From: Liquidambar formosana
Taxonomy: Eukaryota > Streptophyta > Magnoliopsida > Saxifragales > Altingiaceae
Length of the DNA stretch: 64,000 nt
Direction: 5' to 3'
Assembly (NCBI GenBank): GCA_039720395.1
Contig: CM077826.1
Coordinates: forward strand, 15,681,962-15,745,961
The notes under the pieces: model-generated
What the model saw: only the letters and a program-made list of their open reading frames with translations
Database searches by the model: none
What the model was told of the DNA's origin: nothing
In this document: in pieces, positions 1-11,735 of the stretch
Numbering within the stretch: position 1 is the first letter of the stretch
Layout of the letters: each line of letters starts with the position of its first letter
Translations under genes and position numbers: made by a program

Positions 1-3000
1 CAAGCGGTGAAAATGGGCAGCTCAAGGCTTTCAATGTAAGTCTAAGTCTCCTGCTTTCTGTTGTACGTCTCCCAGATCCCCTTGTATTGCTGAATTGCAT
101 GTTTGTTTATCTTACCCTGTGCGCTAAGTTTAAGCAACGATTTCGTTGAGTTTGCTGTCCCTTCTTTCATCTATGGTGCAGCATTTGGGACGTCGCTTTG
201 TGGGTATGCTTCTTTTTATCTAAATTTGATGGTATGTACAAAGAATGGCAGCGTGGGTAAGAGTTAAAGAATTTGGAGTTGTGTTTTTCGAAGTTGGAGG
301 TATCAATTGTCATGTTATAAGAGGAACAATGGAGTAAATTTCCGTTTCCCTTTTCTGGCCAAGCAAAATGTAAAAAATTTGGGTAGTTGTTGATTTGATT
401 GTTGTCACAAATAGAAAGGTTCATTTTGGGTACCTCTATAGAGGAAGCAGATATGGATTTATTGCATGGAATAAGGATTTGCCTTTGCTGCATAGCATAT
501 TTAAATAATGAGATCCACGCCTTTTCTTTTGGGGTTATGGACAGAAGGGAAATTAATGGTTAGTGAAAATTGGCAGGTATGAGTAAATTTTATCCGTTGT
601 AAGGTCAATCCTGCCTCCCTGCTTGGCTTGCCTCGTACTCAACTTGGTCAATTGTGTTCATTACATCTGTTGTGCCAGAATTTTCCTTTTAGATGAGTTA
701 ATCTTTCTACAGGAATATGTAGTCTGATCTTGAAATTAGACAAATTAATGAGATGTGGACAAATTAATGAGATGAACACAATCTGGTTTAAAATCCATCT
801 TTAGGCATAAGAATAAATTTTCCAATGATAATTCTCTTAGGAATGGATATTATACAGAAGAAGTACAGTGGCACAATCAATTCTAAAATCTTTCTTTCCC
901 CTAAACTGATCTTTTTGATTTGCTTCAGTCAAACATTTTAGGACTGATGGTGGCTATGCTAATGTTGCATAAGCCACTTTGTTCCTTTTTGAGGGAAATG
1001 ACAATCAATTTTGTGCGGGCAATCGCTTTCTATCTGAACATGCCTATAGCCTTAATTTTCATTTGGACAAGAAGGCAAGTTGAATGGGATATGGGCCATT
1101 CTTATTTTTCCTCTTGCTTCATGCAATTTTTGATCTTTTTATTTACATCGTTGTATTATTGTTAGCCTGATTGTCACTATCGCTTGGTTGCAGTTCCAAA
1201 CCTTTTTACTGTCCTCTGTCCTAAATATTAATTGCCACAGCAAGCTCAATTTTTAGAATCTAAAGCCCATTGTTTGATCCAAACTCTAAAGTTATAAGAT
1301 ACTACTTAACATTGTTAGATGGCCTTTTAGTTTCATGGTATGCATTTTCAACCTATTGTTTATGAGCAACTCACTGAACATTTTGGGTTTGTTTTGTTAC
1401 CTCTGTTTGAATGAGTTGGTAGTTTGAGTTGAGTACTCATGATCGATGAGAACTTTGCACTCTATGGAACAGTGATCTTCCAATATGGGTATCTCTGCCC
1501 CCTCATCTATGTGTCAATATAGTTGATTCCCTATTTGGTTTCAAAGTTCATTTTGTATTGTCTCCAGTAGTAATTAATCTCCTTACAAATGAAGTAAATG
1601 TACATAGAGAACCAGTTTGCTTTATCAACAACACTGTTTAAAATGAACTCTTCATAGGACTGAATGAAGTGCACAACATGCTTGCAGAATTGATACCTAT
1701 AGATGCAATTTATTTCTTTCTTACTCAGTTTTCTCAGATTATTTATTTTCTCTTCTTCAATGAATGGCCTTAGATAGGAGGATGTGAGATGGTTCTTTGA
1801 TGTATGCCTTCTCTTTTACTACCCCATTTCTCATTTTTCCAAAGGGCCCTATTTCTATTTGTTGGTTTCAGCCCTTATTTATCCTTTTTAACCTTCAATT
1901 ATTCTTGTTTATTGAGATGTTTAGGTTAATCCATGCTGCCTTTAACTTGATATATGTTATTATGACTATGTAGAGTGACATGGTTGATCAAGTAACGAAA
2001 GCCTGTAGTGTTCATCACCTTGAGCTTCAGTCCCTGATAAGGTAATCCTGCATGCTGTATTCACCTTTTTGCTTCCATTAACCATTTTTCTTCTTGTGCT
2101 TTGTTTTTTCCTTATGTGCTATACCTGTAAACTCTTTGTCTAACCCATCTTTTAGATGGTATTTTTTTTATTAGCTTTCTCCAATTGGTCCACCAGCTTA
2201 GAGATTAGTGTGCTGGAATTTTATTGCTTATTGGAGACATCCTCAATAATCAAATTCCCTTAATTTTGGTGCCACTATCACTGTCAATTTTTAAATTGAC
2301 GAAGTTAATCCATCTTGAGTCCTTGCTCCCATAAAAGTTGTGGTTACTTATCCCACCAATAAAAGCAAATTGTAAAATTGTGGATGTTGAGAGTTTAACT
2401 TGGGACATAAAAAGATAGCTCACCAGTTGTTGAAAGTATTACATGATTCCCTACAATTTTTCAAGAAAATCGACCATTTGTAATGTCTTAGAATCTAGAT
2501 TTTTGTATTGGAAAATTCCGGTTCCAAAACTCGTGTTGTTATTTCCTCATCTGGAGTCGTTGGAAATCATAGAAGATGCCTTGAAGCGGAACTCTCAATA
2601 TTTTTGGAGTATCTCAACAATTTAGGCATGGTAAGTGACTATTAATGGCCTAGGATTGAACCAAGGTTGGTTAGATTTGGTCCTTGGTAATATTGTGTTT
2701 TTAATAGGGTTGGGTGCGCCTTGTTTGTGGTCTTAATCCCTTGGTTGGTAATGGGATTTCAAGGCACCATCTGAATGTTGGGTTAGCTTTTGAACGTGAG
2801 GCAGGTTGAGAGTTTTCCAAAATCTGAGCTTACCTTACATTTGAACATCTAGCCCCTCTCATTTGAGTGTTGGGTATCTTGAGATTTTGATAAACTCTTT
2901 GGATAATCACCGTTCTATCATTAAGAGGTCCACGTTCGAACTTAGTGAGGGGGAAAGTCACTTTTGCTTATTCGTGATGGCACCTTTTTGTACCCTTTTT

Positions 3001-5994
3001 CCCCTAACCTAACCCTAAGTATAAAAGGACTCATGAGCCTTTAAGCCTCCCCAAGAAAGAGAAGAGAGAGAAAGAGAAGAGTTTTCATCTTGAGATACTC
3101 TAATGTTGTCCTCCAATTCTTCCAACCAGGAACACATCAAGCTTGTACTATTAATCTTCAAGATGCTTGTTGTCTAGTTCTTGTAGCTTCACTTACATAC
3201 CTGCCTCACAAAGGTCATTATTGAGATTTGGTATTCCATCTACATCGATTGTAAAGGATTTTTCAAGTATATGTTTTTGGTATCCACGGTTTTTTACCCA
3301 GTTGGGTTTTCCACGTAAATCTCTTGTGTTCATGTGGTGACTGTGTTTATGTTTCCATTTGTGTGTTGTTGTTGTTAAAGAGGATTTAATTCTCAATGCC
3401 CTAAAAATTGGTAAGGACCTATTCACCCCCCCCCCCCCCTCTCTAGGTGTTTGTATGCTAATCCTACGCCCCTTGAGATGCTCTTTGTTGTAAAACAATT
3501 TTTTTAACCATTAATTCTCAGCCAATTTTCAAGCAAAGGCATCATTGCATGAATACTAACTTTAATTTCTTTCCATTCTTCGATATGTATTACATCATAT
3601 GCAATGCGCGTGTATTGTGTTTGTTTTATCGTGTATTTTAAAGATACAGTCAATATGTGATACATATCGGTGATAGACATGGTTTTTTGTGTGAAATGTA
3701 TCACATATTATGTATAGTATGATTCATATCACATATCAGAAGCCTTTGATGATTATGATCCGAAATATTGGAAGTTGGCTACATGAATAATATTTTTCCA
3801 TGCCTCTATTCTTGAGCCAGAAACTCTATTAAATGAGACCACAATTGTTTGGTGTATGGACCTAGTATCCCCATTTATGACATAAATACTCAAGATCGGA
3901 TAAAACCATCCTTACAGGGGCATATTGGCATTTGTTTTTTATTTATTTATTTATAATTATGTTTTTTTTTTTTTTTTTTTTAATGTTTTTATGTTTTGTT
4001 TTTGGTACTTGATAAGATTCGATTTCCTAACTCCCACCATTCCCATGCCATATGACTTGATGTTACAACAGGAAAATCCAGGAAGAAGGATTGGACACCC
4101 AAACAACTAGAAATGCAGACCACTTTGGGGCTCTCATTCACCATCTTGCTTTAATTCGAAATAAACGCTGCTTAATGGCATATGTGTAATAATCTATCAT
4201 CTGCTTGTTTTGTTGAACAAATTTTTTTTAGCCAGTTCTTTTATTTATTTTATTTTTTTAGGTTTATTATTCGCCAGCTACTGTGGCTCACAGTTGTGTA
4301 GCTATGCAGGTACAATCGAGCAGATAGTATACGCAATTTGAGATGGAAGGTAGGGAATGTGCTTCCTCAAGAAATTAAAGGGAAGCTCAGTCACCCAGAG
4401 CAAGAATATTTTAAGAATCATGATACAGCCTTAAACTTATATATGTCAGCACTGGACCTTGATTTGACTGTGGTAAGTCCCTGCCTACTATAAGCTAACT
4501 TATTTGCATCTCAAATTGAGCCTTTCTCCAATTGAGCAACTTGAGAACTAAGATGGTTGTTGGTGCAGCAAAGATATACTTTGTTGAAATGGTTTCAAAA
4601 ACCTGCATTAACCTTTCATTAAAGTGTATTAAAATGGTAAAAATATTTAAAAATCAGTTCAATTATTCCAGAAAATGAAGAAAAAAAATCTTTCTTTCAC
4701 GAATGAATTTGTTTGCCAGATCAGGCTGGCTATGCATGTCTAATGCTATTTGTAGTAAGTTTATGGTTGGATTATAAATAAATATCATAGCACCCGGCCA
4801 TAATATTATAATTTGCAAGCTGTGTTACTAGTCTCATCCAACATCAGGCAAGCATAACCTAGAGAATACATCTGAGAATATAAGCTACTTTGTTAAGCAA
4901 AGGTTTTTTAACCTTTAGCAGGCACATTGAGGATTATTGGACGTAGAGTCTAGAAACTTTTTGGAGGCTACTGTTGTTTTGGGGGGGGGGGGGGGGTTAA
5001 TTGGTACTTGGGAAGGAAACTGCTTAGCAAATATTTGAGACTGGTTACATAACATGTTAGTTGGGCTTTAGATTATTTATCTGTCTATGACTTATAGAAG
5101 TCTCTTAAGCAAAAAGACTTTTGATTAAGAATTATACCCTTATTTAAAATTGTATATACCTTTTTACCCTTGGTTTGAGATAAAGATGATCTACATGAAG
5201 GTTTGAGATAAATATGGTTTTCACATGTTAATAATCTTTATCTATGACCAAACAATAAAATCCTAAAACAAATAAAAACACAAAATTTAGTAAGGCATTC
5301 TCATGTTGAGCTGTCCAAATAAAAACAATATTCAATGTAAGGCTAATATATTTCTTGAGTCAAAGGTGTTCCTCTCATGTTGGAAAAACTAGCAATTCAG
5401 TGGCCCATGGATTGGCATGGTTTGCTAGGAAGGTTGATGAATTGTATGTTTGGTGGGGGACTGCATGTAAAGGAAAAAGATGCATACATTGTCATTGAAG
5501 AACTGTTAAACAATTTGTGAATTTTGCCAATAATTATTTGTAATGAATATCAATCCACAAGTTATTTTAGAATTCTTCAATTAGATGCAATAGAATGACC
5601 ACTCATGCAAACTTCATAAAAAGTTGGATATAATGTGGGACTTTTCCTAATTCCCAGAATCAGCATGACCATCTCAGGCCAAGGTGCCAAACATTTAGAT
5701 TGTCTTAAGTTTTGGTCTGTTTTCCAGGATTTTGTGCCACCTAAAGATCCCTACATCCAGGTGAGAGTCATTGATGATATTGGTGAAGTTTTTCTCAGTG
5801 ATAAGAAAACGAACCTTGTTTGCCACTCAATACACTTTCTCAAACGAAATGATGCTGAACAATATATCTCGCAGGTGGGTTTTCCCATTAACTTGTTAAA
5901 CTCATTCTCATACCTCAGAGGTTTGTCAAATTTCATTTAGTATCTGATTTTCGGCCATTACCAACAGGGCTTGATGGAGGAGCTTATGGGATGA
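1..5994 (+). CDS. PSF1: GINS complex subunit PSF1 (3' six exons, N-terminus off window)
   Basis: PSF1 is one of four GINS subunits; GINS joins Cdc45 and MCM2-7 in the replicative helicase in the nucleus. Exons that join in frame are 3-35, 1974-2041, 4072-4185, 4310-4472, 5728-5874 and 5968-5994, all with GT-AG introns. Together they encode about 184 residues. Recognisable family segments are SGENGQLKAFN, HHLELQSLIRK, NADHFGALIHHLALIRNKRC, YNRADSIRNLRWKVG, VPPKDPYIQVRVIDDIGEV and the C-terminus QGLMEELMG then TGA. Plant PSF1 is about 200 residues, so roughly 17 N-terminal residues lie before the window. No frameshift or premature stop is seen. The identification rests on family recognition by eye and is strong because the order and spacing of all exons fit. 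Confidence 0.93.
2640..3490. mobile_element. Possible LTR-retrotransposon fragment in PSF1 intron
   Basis: The long second visible intron holds a stretch unlike its surroundings. It has a TATA-like block (tataaaag near 3018), a GA-rich leader, and a tail ending in a C-run and ccctctctagg near 3424-3447, a motif often seen at the ends of plant Copia-type LTR insertions. No target duplication or clear TG...CA ends were found, so class and borders are uncertain. Confidence 0.3.
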
Positions 5995-6568
5995 CCTAAC
6001 AATTCTAGTGTCCAGTTTTATTAGGGATAAATGGATAATGTCATTTCAGGCCAAGAAGGATCTAGAAGCCCATTATCAAAAAACTGCATGATGATTTGAT
6101 GAGGTTAAGTTGGCAGGTATCAAATTTCCAACTCTTTGGGTAAATGGAAGTGGAGTTGACAGGTAAATAAAGGATGGCCTTAACTGCTTATCCATCATAT
6201 GTGAATATTTGATTCTGGGTAATTCCAGATGTAACTTTGAAAACAAGGTTGATTTGCACTTTCATTTTGAATCCTTTGGGTGTTTGAACAAAGTTTATGC
6301 TACAAATAATAATGGAATCTCATATCTTATTATGCTTGTGATATAATATGCCTTCTTTGCTGAAACAATTGGGTACTTTCTCCAGCATGATGGAAACATG
6401 GTCTTTGTTGGTCCCTTCAGATTCACCCGAGCTCTCTCGTTTCTCTTCTTGATCTTGGCCCCCCGCAAACTTTTTGAAATTACCCAGGTTTGCAATCATG
6501 GGCCTTGGCCTGCCATAGGGTAATGAAGGGGAAGGCCCAACTAAGTGGCCCAGTCTGCTAGATGAAAT

Positions 6569-6966
6569 GGGAACGGCTATTGCAACCCCCCATTTTTATA
6601 ACCCCACCCCTTTCTTTTTAGTTTTTAAGATTTTATGAAAAATATAGAAGGTTTTTGCAAAAACCGGTCGATTAATCCACTAGAAAACATCATTTTGAAC
6701 AATTTTACAGAAGAAAGTTTTTCCAAAATTTATCGTTTAGGTAGACTTTTTGGTAAAAAATGAAATAAAAGCTATAAATGACTAAAAAGTATATTTAAAT
6801 GATAGATTTAGGAAAAACTTTCTTCTACAAAGTTGTTCAAAATGATGTTTTTTAGTGGGCATCATGGCCGGTTTTCATAAAAACTTCTTTTATTTTGCAT
6901 AAAACCTTAAAAACCTAAAGGATGGGGGTGGGGTGATAAGAATGGGGGGTTGCAATAGCCATTTCC
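6569..6966. mobile_element. Mutator-like MITE, copy A (398 bp foldback)
   Basis: The ends are inverted repeats: gggaacggctattgcaaccc on the left, and on the right the reverse complement of ggaaatggctattgcaaccc. The inner arms also pair (cattttgaacaattttacag with the complement of gttgttcaaaatgatg). A perfect 9-bp target duplication, agatgaaat, flanks it at 6560-6568 and 6967-6975. A 9-bp duplication with long inverted ends is the mark of Mutator-superfamily elements. It has no coding capacity. Related copies lie at 34330, 41896 and 47893. Confidence 0.85.
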
Positions 6967-6975
6967 AGATGAAAT

Positions 6976-8377
6976 ATGTTCTAGATTCATGTAGTTGTCT
7001 CCAGGTGATAGTGGGTCCCACATCACGTGACTTTGGTGAGGGATAATGTGCATGAGGGCCACTTGTTGAAACTCTTACTCCACCTGCAAACATTCCACTG
7101 CTACGTGTTGAGCAACTAAGCTGGCCTGAGATGAAGCCCTCGCTAGCAGCAGTTCCATCCGCCGGCCCTTTGTTACTCACCGGCGAAAGCTGACTTGTAA
7201 TGGGATGTTTTCAGATTTCCAATGCGCATGGTTTTTACTAATTCTCTTGAATGATTCAATCATCAATCAGCAATGAGGGTTGTTTTGGATGGGAATACCC
7301 AATTTTAAGTAATAAAAAAAGAAACGAGGGTGGTAGGGTGGAAGAAAATGAAAAAACTAGTAAAAAATAATAAAAGTTTAATAAAACTTAGAACTTATAG
7401 CACATGACTGGGAGGTTTTAGGGTGTCGATCTAACTGGAATATCAAGTTGTTTTATGATGTTTAAATTATTTCTTTTAGCTTTAGAAAAAATAAGAAAAA
7501 AAGAAAACCGTGATGTACTATTGACGAACATGAAACATGCCAAACAAAAATTTGGTTAGAGTAGGTATGTAATACTCTCTCAATTGTCTCGTTCATTTCA
7601 TTTCATTTCTTCTATTCTCATAATAATATATTAGTATATCATATCAATATATATATATAAGCAAATGATAGTAATCGACAATTTGATTGTTTTGTTATTT
7701 CAGATTTGTTTGGTTTTATTATGTTAATATTTGTAGGGTTAATATTATATTCGAATCCACTCCATTCATCCAAGGATGTTACATCATGCGCCTTTTTAAA
7801 AAAAAAAAAATATTATTATGGTTATTAATTAATAATAGGTATAAGATGCTTGTTTCTTTTTTCTGTAATTACCTCAATACTGCTCATACCTTAGTTCTTA
7901 GTGTATTCCAAAATTTTTATTCGTAACTTATATTTTACAAATACATAATGGTTTTACATACCATTTTCATATATATATAATATAAACCGACTAGTATTAT
8001 TGTACTCTATAATAGACGTAAGATTATAATGCATATATATTATATCACACGTAACGATTGATTGCCAGTTTGTCGGCTCTTTAACCTAAATATTATTTTT
8101 TAAAAAATTTATTTCAACTTTTATATGATTTTGAACTTTATTTTGGAATTATCGATAAATCGAGGTTGCTAACCTCAACCACATTTTATCTCTGAGTATA
8201 CAAAAACTTATAAGTAATTCGGATCTATACGAAACTTAATATTGTGGTTGCTAGTCACTATTTTAATAAAAACGTGATTAGTAATCACGATTTATTGGTA
8301 ATTAGAAATAAAATTGAAAATCATATAAAAGGTGGAACAAATTTTTTAAAAAGTAATATTTAAGGAAAAGGGCCTAG
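6976..8377. other. Intergenic spacer between PSF1 and the UGT gene
   Basis: AT-rich spacer. A GC-richer stretch at about 7010-7190 has no convincing ORF on either strand. TA-rich microsatellite tracts occur at about 7630-7670 and 7970-8050. Nothing coding is supported. Confidence 0.6.
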
Positions 8378-8390
8378 TTTGTCACTCAAA

Positions 8391-8610
8391 TCTTTTTTTT
8401 TTTTTTGTTTTTTTGTTTTTTTTTGGTTTTTGATATCAAGAGGTTTTAGATGCTTTGCACCAAATTAATTCTTAGTCACTCCTATCCCGCATGTAGACAA
8501 TTACAAGACAAAATTCATAAGGGTGAGATTAAAAGAAAATGATGAGAGTTGAATTTAAGATCTCTTGCCAAGCAAGAGGAACTAGGACCACTTGATTCAT
8601 CCCTCTAGGT
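8391..8610 (-). mobile_element. tRNA-derived SINE, minus orientation
   Basis: A 13-bp perfect direct repeat, tttgtcactcaaa, flanks the segment at 8378-8390 and 8611-8623. The left edge is a long T-run, that is, a poly(A) tail on the minus strand. Read on the minus strand, the head contains aagtggtcctagttcctc and, about 30 bases on, ttaaattcaactc. These resemble degenerate A and B boxes of the RNA polymerase III promoter in plant tRNA-derived SINEs. The target duplication and tail are strong evidence; the SINE family assignment is inference. It ends about 70 bases upstream of the UGT start codon. Confidence 0.7.
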
Positions 8611-8683
8611 TTTGTCACTCAAACCCTTATTGTAAATAGCAAATAAAACCCAAATGAATCATAATGTGGGCAAATCAGCAAAG

Positions 8684-10828
8684 ATGGCTAGCCTCAAGAC
8701 CTCTGAACTCCACTTCGCCATGTTCCCTTGGTTTGCCTTCGGCCATATGACTCCTTTCCTTCACCTCTCCAATAAACTTGCCAAGAAAGGCCATAAAGTC
8801 TCCTTCTTGCTGCCCAGAGGAGCACAGTCCACGATGGAACCGCTTAGCCTCAACCAAGATCACATTCACTTCTTCCCCCTTGATATTCCACAGGTAGATG
8901 GTCTCCCCCCCGGCACCGAGACAGCCTCCGATGTACCCGTTTATAATCATACCCACCTCTGTACTGCAATGGACCAAACCCAACACCAAGTACAAGCCAT
9001 TCTAATATTTCTCAACCCGGATATCAGTTTTCTTCGATTTCAGCTTCTGGGTTCCAGCCTTGGTCCGCCCTCTAGGCATCAAGTCCGTCTACTACGCGGT
9101 GGTGTGCGCGGCGGCTCATGCCATAAGGCTAATGCCGTCGCGTAAAATCCAGAAAGATTGGACTGTCGATGAGCTGATGCAGACGCCGCCTGGCTACCCG
9201 TCTTCTACGGTGATGCAACGACTCCATGAGGCCAGAAAATCTCTAGTCCTCGCGAAGCGAGTTTGGAAGCGGGTTGACGTTATACGATCGCCTCACCACT
9301 GGCATGAAGGAGTGTGATGCCATTGCCATGAGAACATGTCCTGAAATTGAGGGACCCTTCTGTGACTTCATCTCACAACAATATGCAAAGCCTGTGCTGC
9401 TAACGGGAACTCTCTTGTCTGAGACACAGGTGGTGTTTGAAAACTTTTGAGTGTCTATTAGAAAAGCCTGCGCTGCAATGTTCTGTTTACTAGGGCCTAT
9501 ATAAACAGAACATTGCAGCTAAATTAGATACACAGCATGTTTTTTCTTCTCTGTCATTCAACTGTCCAACTTTCTTCCACTCTTCTGCTACCATATTTTA
9601 ATTTTTTTTTTTTTTTTTAAGTAATTAGATGCGTTCTTGGCATCTGTTTGTACACTGAATGCTGCACCTAACAAATACTCACAAGCATATTCTAACATTT
9701 ATTCTGTTAATGTTATTCATTAGTTTAGATTAATTTCATATTCTGTTACATCATATTAGTTAGATTTTTAAAGTCTTTTTCAAATTCTCTATATAAAACT
9801 TCATATATTATTTTTCACGTAATTACTCACTCCTTGGTGTTTAAACAATCTTTCCTACATGCACTGTTTTGGTATGGGATATGGCTCCACATGCACTTTT
9901 TTGGTGTCTTTGGAGAGAGAGAAATCTTCGAACTTTTGAAGATAAGGAATCCTCAATCATTGAACTCAAGTCTTCTTTCATCAACACTCTTTTTTTGTGG
10001 TTTCATAGTTATACTAATGTCCTTAACCCCTCTTTTGTTTGCTTTTTAGATACGCTAAAGTTATAGATTAGGGTTTTTTGGTTTTTTTTTGCCTAGCTCT
10101 TGTATATTCCTTATGTTCTTCGGCTTTGCCCCCCTCTTTAGTACAATACTTACTTCATCCAAAAAAAAAAAAAAAAAAAAATCTTTCCAACACAGGTGGC
10201 ACCACTAGAAGACCGATGGGCAATGTGGTTAAACAACTTCAAGCCAAGCTCCGTGGTATTCTGTGCATTGGGAAGCCAGATTGCGCTTGACAAGAGCCAG
10301 TTTCAAGAGCTGCTTCTGGGGTTTGAGCTAGCTCAACTGCCGTTTTTGGTGGTTCTAAAACCACCCCAGGGTTGCGCGACGATCGAAGAAGCCTTGCCAG
10401 AAGGGTTCCTAGAGAGGGTTTGTGGAAGAGGGGTAGTATATGGAGGTTGGGTTCCACAACTATCACTATTGAAGCATCCGTCTGTTGGGTGTTTTGTAAG
10501 CCATTGTGGGTTCGGATCCATGTGGGAATCCTTGATTAATGATTGCCAGATTGTGCTGGTTCCTTATCTGGGTGACCAGGTCATTAATGCCAGGTTAATG
10601 GTGGAAGAAATGAAGGTCGCAGTAGAAGTAGAGAGGCCGGAGAATGGGTGGGTAAGCAAGGAAAACTTGAGCAAGGCGATCGAGTCTGTGATGGATGATA
10701 GCGAGGTTGCTACTCTATTGAGGAGCAACCACGCAACGTGGAAGGACATTGTTCTAAGCCAAGACATGGAAGGAGGATATTTTGATAGTTTTATTCAGAA
10801 TTTGCAGAGTCTATTGGTGAATTGCTGA
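8684..10828 (+). CDS. UDP-glycosyltransferase, UGT79-like (two exons, two +1 frameshifts)
   Basis: GT1-family enzymes move sugar from a UDP-sugar to small molecules; UGT79 members usually extend the sugar of flavonoid or other glycosides in the cytosol. Exon 1 is 8684-9429 and exon 2 is 10196-10828, joined at phase 0 (SETQ to VAPLEDRW). The N-terminal acceptor domain has MFPWFAFGHMTPF with the catalytic His, and VFFDFSFW with the partner Asp. The C-terminal PSPG box runs from WVPQLSLLKHPSVGCF through HCGFGSMWES to PYLGDQ. Two single extra bases, near 9024-9027 and 9256-9262, break exon 1; ignoring them gives about 458 residues, the normal length. I start at MASLK (8684); an in-frame ATG at 8654 is an alternative. 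The frame is otherwise clean, so this is either a recently inactivated gene or sequence error. Confidence 0.85.
9472..9519. repeat. Perfect 18-bp-arm hairpin in the UGT intron
   Basis: gctgcaatgttctgttta and its exact reverse complement are separated by 12 bases. It could be the collapsed ends of a MITE or a folding element in the intron. No target duplication was identified. Confidence 0.7.
9856..10179 (+). mobile_element. 5'-truncated LINE (L1-type) with poly(A) tail inside the UGT intron
   Basis: A reading frame at 9869-10066 encodes APHALFWCLWRERNLRTFED then LKSSFINTLFLW. This matches the C-terminal tail after the reverse transcriptase domain of plant L1 LINEs (the zf-RVT region). It is followed by a 3' end and an A-run at 10161-10181. 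The 9-bp direct repeat aatctttcc flanks it (9847-9855 and 10180-10188). The element is a dead-on-arrival insertion and leaves the splice acceptor cacag at 10191-10195 intact. Confidence 0.8.
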
Positions 10829-11735
10829 ATTTGATTCAGCGCACCATATGGGTAGTGACTAGTGATCGTTTCTTTAAAAATACTGCATATATGTATTTGT
10901 CTGGCTGTGTCAAATAGTTGTGTTAGGTTCAATTGGATTGAGTTCTTTATTTTCTTAGCACTGCTTGTTTGGCCATGTACTCTAAACACTGTTTTAATTT
11001 AATTAAACACGTTTCTCACAAAATAACAATAAATTTTTAGTTCATGTTCGATTCAGTTATTTCATGTATTATAGACAGAAAATAAAATAAAAATAAAAAT
11101 AAACAAGAGGTGCTTTGAGTTCACCAAGTGCTGTAGTAGCTGCTGAAGCCCAATATGCTATAATGCTGATGGTGAGCCAAGTATGCTTCACCTCCCAAAC
11201 TTGTTTTAGGCATGTTTTCTATTTTGTATGACTTTAAGAACAGAAAACTGTTTTCAGAATACATGATCAAATGGCTGGAATGTAAAACAGTCAGAATTAG
11301 GGGGATCATGATATTTCGAGTCAATGTAAAGCAAGAAAAAACACTCCTTTTTTTTTTTTTTTTGGAAAAATAAATGTTCATGGAAATGGGACTGTTTTCC
11401 GAATTTTTTTTATTAATTAGAAATATAGTTTGTTGATAAACAGTAAACAGTTAAACACATTCCCAGTTGAGTTTTTCTCACTGTTTTCCTTTTTCTGCTA
11501 CTCTAAAAACAGTTTTTCTATTTTCAGACCATAATGGCGCCACAGAAAACTGTTTTCTGAGAATAGAACCAAACACACAGGCCATAATGGCACAGAAAAG
11601 CTTTTTTATTAACAAGAAAACTGGTATTCATCAAAGAATGGACATGTAAATTTCAATGATCAAGAAAGATCATGCTTAAAGAGCTTACAAAAGGTACAAG
11701 CTCTCACCTTTTAGTATACACAAGAAGCTAACACC
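10829..11735. other. Intergenic region between convergent UGT and NB-ARC-ARM genes
   Basis: Contains the 3' ends of both genes. From about 11190 to 11600 there are repeated, partly inverted motifs around aaaactgttttc and a T-run at 11348-11363, suggesting an old non-autonomous DNA element. No boundaries could be set and no coding sequence is supported. Confidence 0.5.

Noticed and set aside
5635..5940. Apparent independent 101-codon gene
   Set aside because: It is PSF1 exon 5 read through into both flanking introns.
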